From positions 1-10,874 of the forward strand of contig CANQYA010000023.1 in the NCBI GenBank assembly GCA_947627965.1: a DNA stretch of 10,874 bases. The letters run 5' to 3'. Every line of letters begins with the position of its first letter. Position 1 is the stretch's first letter. This document shows positions 1-5,636 of this stretch, piece after piece. The position numbers and the translations under genes were made by a program. The notes below the pieces were generated by a model that was not told the DNA's origin, ran no database searches, and was given only the letters and a program-made list of their open reading frames with translations. Origin of the DNA: an uncultured Bacilli bacterium. GTDB lineage: Bacteria; Bacillota_I; Bacilli_A; RF39; UBA660.

Positions 1-374
1 AATACTCTAACGATACTCCTAGTAATATTAAAGATATTACAGATATATTACCTAATGAAATGGGTCTTGATATAGGACCAAAGACTATTCAATTATTTAG
101 TGAAATTCTTGATACAGCTAAAGTAGTATTTTGGAATGGACCACTAGGTGTATATGAATTTTCAAATTATGTAGAAGGAACTAGAAAGATTTTAGAAAAA
201 TTAACTAGTATTTCAGCTAAGACAATACTTGGTGGTGGTGATGTAGTTGCTTGTTGTAGTGAATTAGGTTTTAAAGATAAAATTACTCATGCTTCTACTG
301 GTGGTGGAGCAACTTTAGAATATATAGAAGGAAAAGAATTGCCAGGTATAGCAGTTATTGATAATGTAAATTAA
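1..374 (+). CDS. pgk: Phosphoglycerate kinase, C-terminal part (5' end outside window)
   Basis: Phosphoglycerate kinase makes ATP and 3-phosphoglycerate from 1,3-bisphosphoglycerate and ADP in cytoplasmic glycolysis. Only the last 123 residues are here. The frame is open from base 3, so the ATG at 60 is an internal methionine (codon after LPNE), not the start. Visible family motifs of the nucleotide-binding C-terminal domain are GLDIGPKT, then VFWNGPLGVYEF (family WNGPMGVFE), GGGD followed by a small-residue stretch, and the near-terminal STGGGATLEYIEGKELPG. The stop lies 3 bases before the next gene, so this gene heads or joins an operon with the flippase-like gene, the glycosyltransferase and tpiA. 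One mild oddity is Val-Val-Ala-Cys-Cys after GGGD, where Ser/Thr-Ala-Ala is common. Identity is near certain; the length and start cannot be judged. Confidence 0.97.
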   Translation, partial: YSNDTPSNIKDITDILPNEMGLDIGPKTIQLFSEILDTAKVVFWNGPLGVYEFSNYVEGTRKILEKLTSISAKTILGGGDVVACCSELGFKDKITHASTGGGATLEYIEGKELPGIAVIDNVN

Positions 375-377
375 AAT

Positions 378-1394
378 ATGAAATATATAAAAAAAATAAA
401 AAATAATGCCATTATTTTATGCTTTATATTGCTTATAATATTATATTTTGTTTTAAAAGATGACTTTAATAATATCGTTAGTACACTATTAAAAGCTAAT
501 TTAGGATGGGTTCTTTTAGCTACATTGTTTGTTGTTATATACTGGCTTTTTAAAACAATTTGCTTTCATATGATAGTAAAAGAATATTCCCATAAGATAA
601 AATTTAAAGACTTATTTAAAGTTACTTTGATTACCCAATTTTTTAATGGTATAACCCCCTTTTCTAGTGGGGGTCAGCCTATGGAAGTTTATTATTTATC
701 AAAATTAGGTATTAAAGCTACTAAAGGAACAAATATAATTTTACAAAATTTTATCCTATATCAGATAGCATTAATAGTGCATGGCTTATTAGCAATCTTT
801 TTAAACTATAAATTTCATTTTTTTGCCGAAATCACTATTTTAAAAGAATTAACTCTTATCGGATTTATTATTAATACTTTAGTAGGGGTTGGTCTATTAT
901 TTATTAGCTTTTCAAATAAATTTAATTCATTTGTAATAAAATTGGTAATAAATATTGGCCATAAATTAAAATTAATTAAAAATAGAGAAGATATTACTGA
1001 TAAATGGTTAAATCGCTTATCGGAATTTCATGAGGGAGCATCTTTATTAGCTAAGAAGAAATCTTTATTTGTAAAAGGTTTTCTATATAATTTTTTAGGT
1101 TTAGGTTTCTTTTACTTAATCCCATTATTTGTTATTTATGCGATGAATTACTTTGATATTAACGCTATCGAAGCAATAACTTCGTCAGCCTATGTCTTAA
1201 TTATAGGTTCCTTTGTACCTATTCCTGGAGGTAGTGGTGGGATTGAATATGGCTTTTCACAATTCTTTGGTAACTTTATAAAAGGACCTGTCTTAGGGGC
1301 TAGTTTACTTGTTTGGCGATTTATAACCTATTATCTAGGTATTATTTGTGGTGCGGTTGCGATAAATTTTTTCAAAGGAGATGTTAAAAAGTGA
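378..1394 (+). CDS. Flippase-like / lysylphosphatidylglycerol synthase TM-region family membrane protein
   Basis: This is a 338-residue integral membrane protein of the LPG-synthase transmembrane family (UPF0104/YbhN-like, the membrane half of MprF without the aminoacyl-transferase domain). It has a basic N-terminus, then hydrophobic segments at about residues 11-26 and 44-58 and several more to the end. The best signature is PIPGGSGGIE around 281-290, matching the family PxPGGxGxxE motif late in the protein. Another conserved-looking stretch, NGITPFSSGGQP, lies near residue 90. Stand-alone members are thought to help move or export lipids or glycolipids, but the substrate is not shown here. 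The start is ATG 378, three bases after the pgk stop, with no clear Shine-Dalgarno, so translation may be coupled to pgk. Its stop overlaps the GTG of the glycosyltransferase by 4 bases, which suggests a linked job, possibly flipping or positioning a glycolipid; that is inference. Confidence 0.88.
   Translation: MKYIKKIKNNAIILCFILLIILYFVLKDDFNNIVSTLLKANLGWVLLATLFVVIYWLFKTICFHMIVKEYSHKIKFKDLFKVTLITQFFNGITPFSSGGQPMEVYYLSKLGIKATKGTNIILQNFILYQIALIVHGLLAIFLNYKFHFFAEITILKELTLIGFIINTLVGVGLLFISFSNKFNSFVIKLVINIGHKLKLIKNREDITDKWLNRLSEFHEGASLLAKKKSLFVKGFLYNFLGLGFFYLIPLFVIYAMNYFDINAIEAITSSAYVLIIGSFVPIPGGSGGIEYGFSQFFGNFIKGPVLGASLLVWRFITYYLGIICGAVAINFFKGDVKK
1374..1380 (+). promoter_or_regulatory. Ribosome binding site deciding the GTG start of the glycosyltransferase
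   Basis: AAAGGAG lies 10 bases before GTG 1391, inside the end of the flippase-like gene. The ATG directly after it (1381) is in another frame, so the GTG is the supported start of the reading frame MRIGLFTDTYPP. Confidence 0.85.
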
Positions 1395-2602
1395 GGATAG
1401 GATTATTTACTGATACATATCCACCATTTATTAATGGCGTTTCAACTAGTGTTTGTATGCTTAAACATGCTTTAGAAAAAAAAGGACATCAAGTATTTGT
1501 CGTAACAGTTAACAACGACAGTTTAAAATATAAAATAGAAGAAAATAATACAGTTATTAGAATACCAGGGATACCTATAGGAATATACGATTATCGATTA
1601 ACAGGAGTATATCCTCTACGTGCTATAAAAATAATAAAAAAATGGAAACTTGATATAATTCATTCCCATACTGAATTTGGAATAGGTACTTTTGCAAGAA
1701 TTATTGCTAAACAATTAAATATTCCTTTAGTACATACTTACCATACGATGTATGAAGATTATGTTCACTATATTACCCATGGTTATTTTAATAAATCTAG
1801 TAAAAAAATAGTAGAGTATTTAACTCTTTTCTACTGTGATAAAACAGCTAATGAGTTAATCGTACCAACTAAAAAGACTTATGATTTATTTAAAAATAAA
1901 TATGAAGTAGATAAAATTATTCATATTGTCCCTACTGGAATAGAAATAGAACGTTTTTATAAAGAAAATGTCGATTTAGAAAAAGTTAATATTTTAAAAA
2001 AAGAATTAATGCTTTTAAAAAATGATTTTGTAATTGTCTTTGTAGGAAGAATTGCTAAAGAGAAAAATATTACTTTTTTAATCGAAGCTCAGAAAGAAAT
2101 TGTTAAAAAATATTCTAATATAAAATTATTAATTATTGGTGATGGACCTGATTGCGATAGTTATAAAGAACAAGCCAGAAAAGAAAAAATCGAAAATAAT
2201 GTTATTTTTACTGGTAAAGTTCCGTGGGAAGAAGTGCCTTGTTATTATCAATTGGCAGATATTTTTGCTACTGCTTCGACAACAGAAACTCAAGGTTTAA
2301 CAGTTATTGAAGCTATGGCAGGTGGTGTTCCTCCTTTATGTATTGATGACGAAAGCTTTAGAAACGTAGTTGTCGATAACTTAAATGGTAAAATTTTTAA
2401 GAATAAAAAAGAGTATATTAAAATGGTTTGCGATTTATATAAAGATTCACAGACATTAAAAAGTATGTCAGAACAAGCCCGTATTAATGCGGAAAGATAT
2501 AGTTCAAAATATTATGCTGAAGGGGTACTCGATGTATATAAACACGTTTTAGGAAATACTAAACAAAAATTTAAAATAAGTGATATATTTAAAAGGAGAT
2601 GA
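1391..2602 (+). CDS. GT4 glycosyltransferase, probable diacylglycerol alpha-glucosyltransferase (MGS/LafA type)
   Basis: This 403-residue, two-domain GT-B glycosyltransferase of family 4 is probably a membrane-associated enzyme that puts glucose from UDP-glucose on diacylglycerol. The product would be a glycolipid that can serve as a membrane lipid or lipoteichoic-acid anchor. The N-terminus has FTDTYPPFINGVSTSV, the acceptor-side glycine-loop pattern. HSHTEFGIG and HTYHTMYEDY (115-124) closely resemble the Acholeplasma MGS and Listeria/Streptococcus LafA group. The C-terminal domain has VFVGRIAKEKN and the retaining EX7E motif with E299 and E307, followed by AMAGG. The start is GTG 1391, overlapping the previous stop by 4 bases; the TGA stop lies within the tpiA ribosome site region. 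Substrate specificity rests on motif resemblance; another GT4 lipid or polysaccharide acceptor is possible. The partner flippase-like gene supports a lipid role. Confidence 0.85.
   Translation: MRIGLFTDTYPPFINGVSTSVCMLKHALEKKGHQVFVVTVNNDSLKYKIEENNTVIRIPGIPIGIYDYRLTGVYPLRAIKIIKKWKLDIIHSHTEFGIGTFARIIAKQLNIPLVHTYHTMYEDYVHYITHGYFNKSSKKIVEYLTLFYCDKTANELIVPTKKTYDLFKNKYEVDKIIHIVPTGIEIERFYKENVDLEKVNILKKELMLLKNDFVIVFVGRIAKEKNITFLIEAQKEIVKKYSNIKLLIIGDGPDCDSYKEQARKEKIENNVIFTGKVPWEEVPCYYQLADIFATASTTETQGLTVIEAMAGGVPPLCIDDESFRNVVVDNLNGKIFKNKKEYIKMVCDLYKDSQTLKSMSEQARINAERYSSKYYAEGVLDVYKHVLGNTKQKFKISDIFKRR
2591..2600 (+). promoter_or_regulatory. Ribosome binding site deciding the tpiA start
   Basis: AAAAGGAGAT ends 6 bases before ATG 2607. 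The upstream in-frame GTG at 2580 lies before this site and inside the glycosyltransferase gene, so ATG 2607 is the correct start. The resulting N-terminus, MRLIVGNQKTY, fits triosephosphate isomerases. Confidence 0.88.
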
Positions 2603-2606
2603 CTTT

Positions 2607-3323
2607 ATGAGATTAATCGTAGGTAATCAAAAAACATATTTAACCAATAGTGAAGTAGATACTTTTGTTGAGAAGTTAAGTAATACTTGTAAAAAAGAAA
2701 ATGTCCTTATCGCTCCTACTAGTATTTATATTGAGAAATTTATTAATAATGGTTTTGTTACTGGTTGTCAAAATGTTTCTAAATATCGTAGTGGATCTTA
2801 TACAGGAGAAATATCAGTTGAACAATTAAAAAGTATAGGTGTATCTTTTGCTATAGTAGGGCACAGTGAAGTAAGAAAGAATTTAGGTGAGACAACACTT
2901 GATACTAATACGAAGATTATTAAATTATTAGACGAAGGTATTGTACCTATTTTATGTGTCGGTGAGACTAAAGAAGAACGTGACGAGGAAAGAGAAAAAG
3001 ATGTTGTTTTAGACCAAATTAATGGAGCTTTAGAAGACTTATCGAGCGAAGAAGTAAAAAAAGTCATTATTGCATACGAACCAATATGGGCGATAGGAAC
3101 AGGTAATGTACCTAATAATAAAGAAATAGTTGATATGATTATTACTATAAAAAATTATTTAAAAGAAAATTACGATGTACCAGGTATAATACTTTATGGT
3201 GGTAGTGTAAATAGTGAAAATATTGACGAACTAAACCAAATTAAAGAAGCAGATGGATATTTAATAGGTGGTGCCAGCACTAAAGTATTTGAATTTATGC
3301 AGATAATTGATAAATGTCAATAA
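2607..3323 (+). CDS. tpiA: Triosephosphate isomerase
   Basis: This cytoplasmic TIM-barrel enzyme interconverts dihydroxyacetone phosphate and glyceraldehyde 3-phosphate. At 238 residues it is slightly shorter than the usual 245-255. The catalytic set is complete: N7 and K9 in GNQKT, H86 in VGHSEVR, E158 in AYEPIWAIGTG (whose second half is the flexible loop 6), and phosphate-binding YGGSVN (197-202) and GGAS (221-224). One oddity is Gln8 in place of the Trp of the common GNWKM motif, and VGHSEVR instead of VGHSERR; neither removes a catalytic residue. The gene starts 4 bases after the glycosyltransferase stop, so it is the last gene of the pgk operon, and a terminator hairpin begins in its stop codon. 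An annotated start at 2580 would add nine residues encoded inside the upstream gene and should be avoided. Confidence 0.97.
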   Translation: MRLIVGNQKTYLTNSEVDTFVEKLSNTCKKENVLIAPTSIYIEKFINNGFVTGCQNVSKYRSGSYTGEISVEQLKSIGVSFAIVGHSEVRKNLGETTLDTNTKIIKLLDEGIVPILCVGETKEERDEEREKDVVLDQINGALEDLSSEEVKKVIIAYEPIWAIGTGNVPNNKEIVDMIITIKNYLKENYDVPGIILYGGSVNSENIDELNQIKEADGYLIGGASTKVFEFMQIIDKCQ

Positions 3324-3348
3324 GCATTGAAAAATAATGCTTTTTTTT
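3322..3348 (+). terminator. Intrinsic terminator of the pgk-tpiA operon
   Basis: A 7-bp stem, AAGCATT (3322-3328) with AATGCTT (3336-3342), has a 7-base loop and runs into eight consecutive T. The stem starts within the tpiA stop codon. It separates the glycolytic operon from spo0A. Confidence 0.85.
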
Positions 3349-3369
3349 ATTAAATTTTTTTTGATAAAT

Positions 3370-3376
3370 TTCGACA
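3370..3376 (-). promoter_or_regulatory. Putative Spo0A binding box (0A box) upstream of spo0A
   Basis: TTCGACA on the plus strand reads TGTCGAA on the minus strand, a perfect match to the Spo0A box core known from Bacillus and Clostridia. The wider minus-strand read TATGTCGAA matches TTTGTCGAA at 8 of 9 positions. It lies between the tpiA terminator and the spo0A -10 element, about 57 bases upstream of that element. This suggests autoregulation, as in B. subtilis. A 7-base match can occur by chance; the position is what makes it credible. Confidence 0.55.
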
Positions 3377-3429
3377 TAACTTTACAAAACTAGATATATT
3401 TTACTCTATATTAAGATAGAATTTTGTAG

Positions 3430-3435
3430 TATAAT
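3430..3435 (+). promoter_or_regulatory. Likely -10 element of the spo0A promoter
   Basis: A perfect TATAAT lies 31 bases before the spo0A start codon. No TTGACA-like -35 sits 16-19 bases upstream (the sequence there is an AT-rich CTATATTA), and the TG of an extended -10 is not correctly placed. The promoter may therefore be weak, need an activator, or use another sigma factor. A sigma-H-type promoter could not be identified with confidence. Confidence 0.55.
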
Positions 3436-3466
3436 AAGTCTTGCATGAAGTAAGAAAGGATAAAAT

Positions 3467-4240
3467 ATGAAAAACATTAAAGTGCTTATGATTGACGATA
3501 ATATAGAGTTAATCAAAATGGTAAAGGAGTATTTTAGTGATCATGCTAGTATTGATATATCTTTAGAAGCCCATGACGGTATCGAGGGTATGAAGTTAAT
3601 TAAAGAAAATCAAAATGATTACGATGTAGTAATTTTAGATTTAATTATGCCAAAGAAAGATGGCTTGTCAGTTCTACAAGAAATGAAAGATAATAATATC
3701 GATAAAAATGTAATTGTCTTAACTTCGTATAATGCTGAAGATATGATAAGGAAAGTATCAGAACTAGGAATTAAGTATTTTATACTTAAACCTTTTGAAC
3801 TAAGTGACTTAGAGCAAAGAGTTATCGATTGTGCCTGTGAAAAGGCAAAAACTAATAAATCAATTGATATATATCATAACAATTTGCAAATATCTATTAC
3901 CAAAATATTACATGAGTTAGGAATACCATCTCATATTAAAGGATATCAATATATAAGAGAAGGTATTGCTATTCTTTATGATAAACCGGAAGTAATTGGT
4001 GGGATTACTAAGGAACTTTATCCCGATATTGCCAATAAATTTGAAACGACAGTATCACGGGTTGAGCGAGCAATACGTCATGCGATAGAAGTTAGCTGGA
4101 ATAGAGGAGATTGGGATTTAATGGAAGAAATATTTGGACATAGTGTCGATATTGATAAAGCTAAACCAACTAACTCTGAGTTTATTGTAACAGTTGCTGA
4201 TAAACTACGCTTAGAATTTCACCAAGGTATTAATGTCTAA
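3467..4240 (+). CDS. spo0A: Sporulation master response regulator Spo0A
   Basis: Spo0A is the phosphorelay-controlled transcription factor that commits endospore-forming Firmicutes to sporulation by binding 0A boxes. This copy has 257 residues, against about 267 in B. subtilis. The receiver domain (about 1-120) has the acidic pair D10-D11, phosphoacceptor D58 in [10 protein letters not shown]86 and K108 in ILKPFE. The C-terminal DNA-binding domain (about 140-257) includes [18 protein letters not shown] and the recognition segment [12 protein letters not shown] (197-208), then AKPTNSEFI and VADKLRLEF, all near-identical to Bacillus Spo0A. ATG 3467 follows AGAAAGGA with good spacing. The gene stands alone between two terminators, not beside spoIVB as in many sporulators. 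Every key residue is intact, so it is probably functional; whether the host still sporulates cannot be told from this window. Confidence 0.97.
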   Translation: MKNIKVLMIDDNIELIKMVKEYFSDHASIDISLEAHDGIEGMKLIKENQNDYDVVILDLIMPKKDGLSVLQEMKDNNIDKNVIVLTSYNAEDMIRKVSELGIKYFILKPFELSDLEQRVIDCACEKAKTNKSIDIYHNNLQISITKILHELGIPSHIKGYQYIREGIAILYDKPEVIGGITKELYPDIANKFETTVSRVERAIRHAIEVSWNRGDWDLMEEIFGHSVDIDKAKPTNSEFIVTVADKLRLEFHQGINV

Positions 4241-4245
4241 TAAAA

Positions 4246-4271
4246 AGTTGTCTTAGGACAACTATTTTTTT
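4246..4271 (+). terminator. Intrinsic terminator of spo0A
   Basis: A perfect 7-bp stem, AGTTGTC (4246-4252) with GACAACT (4257-4263), has the tetraloop TTAG and is followed by A and seven T. It starts 6 bases after the spo0A stop and makes spo0A a single-gene unit. Confidence 0.88.
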
Positions 4272-4290
4272 AATCAAAATTTACATTGTG

Positions 4291-4319
4291 TTGACATTTA
4301 TAATATCTAATATTATAAT
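4291..4319 (+). promoter_or_regulatory. Consensus sigma-A promoter for the ATPase-gpmI operon
   Basis: TTGACA (4291-4296) and TATAAT (4314-4319) are both perfect and are separated by 17 bases. The site begins 20 bases after the spo0A terminator. Transcription would start near 4326, leaving a leader of about 28 bases with the ribosome site. The promoter shows that the TTG at 4288 cannot be the start of the ATPase. It is expected to be strong and constitutive, fitting a glycolytic gene downstream. Confidence 0.87.
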
Positions 4320-4340
4320 TGAATTGTTAATAATTGCAGT

Positions 4341-4346
4341 GGGAGG
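4341..4346 (+). promoter_or_regulatory. Ribosome binding site deciding the ATPase start
   Basis: GGGAGG lies 7 bases before ATG 4354. It lies downstream of the predicted transcription start and supports MERKINSYLKRW as the N-terminus. Confidence 0.85.
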
Positions 4347-4353
4347 TCATTTT

Positions 4354-5628
4354 ATGGAACGAAAAATAAATAGTTATTTAAAACGTTGGAAAAAAGATGT
4401 AACCAGGAAGCCATTATTGATATATGGTAATAAACAAGTAGGAAAAACATATACCGCATTAAAGTTTGGCGAAGAAGAATATAAAAATACAGCTTACTTT
4501 AATTGTTATAATAATTTGGAATTATTAAATATTTTGAAAAAAGAAAAAACAATAGATAAAATTATTATGCGTCTAGGACTGTTATCAAATGAAACAATAA
4601 TGACAAATGATACTTTATTAATTTTTGATAATATTGACGATGTTGATATTGTTAATGGGTTAAGAGTGTTTGGTAAATTTGATAATAATTATCATATTAT
4701 AATGATAACTTCTAAAAGAGAAAATCTAAATAAGTTTAAAGGAGAAGAATTTCATTATAAAGCTATGTTTCCTATGGACTTTGAAGAATATTTACTAGCT
4801 ACTGATAATGCTCAGTTAGTTGAATTTATAAAAACTTCTTATAAAAATAATACTCCCATGCCTTTTCATTCCGTTGCTTTAGAATATTTTGACGACTTTA
4901 TATTAACAGGAGGTATGCCTGAAGCAGTTAATATAAAATTAATGGAAAAAAATAATTTATTATCTATTCCTGTCTATGGGAAAGTTCTTGATAGTTACAA
5001 AAAAGAAATAGGTATGTTAGATAATTTAATCGATATAAGTAGATGTAATGAAGTATTAGATAGTATACCTTTTCAATTACAAAAGAGTAATCGTAAATTT
5101 CAATATGGACTTATTAAATTGGGAAGTAGATCTAAAGACTACGATAAAGCTATTTCTTTTTTACATAATAACGGTATAGCTTATAAATGTTACAAAATTA
5201 GTGATGTAAAATCGCCATTAAGTAGTTGTAAAGATCCTGAAAGTTTTAAATTATACATGAATGATACAGGTGTTTTGTGTTATCAAATGCATCTAAATCG
5301 TTCTAAATATTTGAATGATTATAAATTAAAAAATATAATATATGAAAATTGTATAGCTCTTAATTTAGTTTATGGTGGATATGGCTTATATTATTATCAA
5401 TCTGAAGGTAAAGCTATAGTTAGTTTTGTTATCCAGACGAGGGCAGGAAGAATTATACCAATCGAATTGGTAGATAAAAACGTATCTAAATCAAAAGCAT
5501 TAACTCTTTTTATGAATAAATTTGGTATTAAAGATGCGATAAGAGTAACAGAAGATAATTTTAGTATAAAGAAGGGTGTAAAATATATTCCAATTTATGC
5601 TTTATTCTGTCTTGAAGATACATTGTAG
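4354..5628 (+). CDS. AAA (AAA_14) ATPase with DUF4143 C-terminal domain, catalytic motifs eroded
   Basis: This 424-residue protein belongs to the widespread archaeal/bacterial AAA_14-DUF4143 family, whose cellular role is poorly defined. Walker A is intact as GNKQVGKT (25-32, family GARQVGKT). Walker B reads TLLIFDN (87-93), with Asn93 where the family has the catalytic Glu (DE). Sensor-like IIMITS follows at 115-120. FPMDFEEYL (139-147) matches the family PLsfeEyl, but the preceding Gly-Arg is His-Tyr-Lys. DUF4143 begins with LTGGMPEAV (184-192) and DSYKKEIG. The nuclease-like fold at the end has YEN (330-332), but VSF (356-358) replaces VDF and IELV (370-373) replaces IEVK, so the D and K of a PD-(D/E)XK-type site are gone. 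gpmI begins 8 bases after its stop and shares its promoter. ATP binding is plausible; hydrolysis and nuclease activity are doubtful. Confidence 0.85.
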   Translation: MERKINSYLKRWKKDVTRKPLLIYGNKQVGKTYTALKFGEEEYKNTAYFNCYNNLELLNILKKEKTIDKIIMRLGLLSNETIMTNDTLLIFDNIDDVDIVNGLRVFGKFDNNYHIIMITSKRENLNKFKGEEFHYKAMFPMDFEEYLLATDNAQLVEFIKTSYKNNTPMPFHSVALEYFDDFILTGGMPEAVNIKLMEKNNLLSIPVYGKVLDSYKKEIGMLDNLIDISRCNEVLDSIPFQLQKSNRKFQYGLIKLGSRSKDYDKAISFLHNNGIAYKCYKISDVKSPLSSCKDPESFKLYMNDTGVLCYQMHLNRSKYLNDYKLKNIIYENCIALNLVYGGYGLYYYQSEGKAIVSFVIQTRAGRIIPIELVDKNVSKSKALTLFMNKFGIKDAIRVTEDNFSIKKGVKYIPIYALFCLEDTL

Positions 5629-5636
5629 GAGGTTTT

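Noticed and set aside
2275..2281. A second TTCGACA (0A-box core)
   Set aside because: It is inside the glycosyltransferase coding sequence (Ala-Ser-Thr codons) and has no promoter nearby; taken as chance.
2580..2606. GTG start for tpiA at 2580
   Set aside because: It lies inside the glycosyltransferase gene and before the AAAAGGAGAT site; ATG 2607 gives a standard TPI N-terminus.
2798..3067. Minus-strand reading frame of 89 codons
   Set aside because: It lies wholly inside tpiA, which has complete catalytic motifs; the Ser-rich translation is a shadow.
4056..4061. Possible reassignment of CGG or AGG arginine codons, known in some uncultured Firmicutes
   Set aside because: CGG encodes the invariant Arg of [10 protein letters not shown] in Spo0A, and AGG encodes expected Arg in MRIG of the glycosyltransferase and TRKP of the ATPase; the standard code fits.
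4288..4353. Upstream TTG start giving the ATPase a hydrophobic N-terminal extension
   Set aside because: The extension is encoded by the promoter itself (TTGACA at 4291, TATAAT at 4314), and the ribosome site supports ATG 4354.
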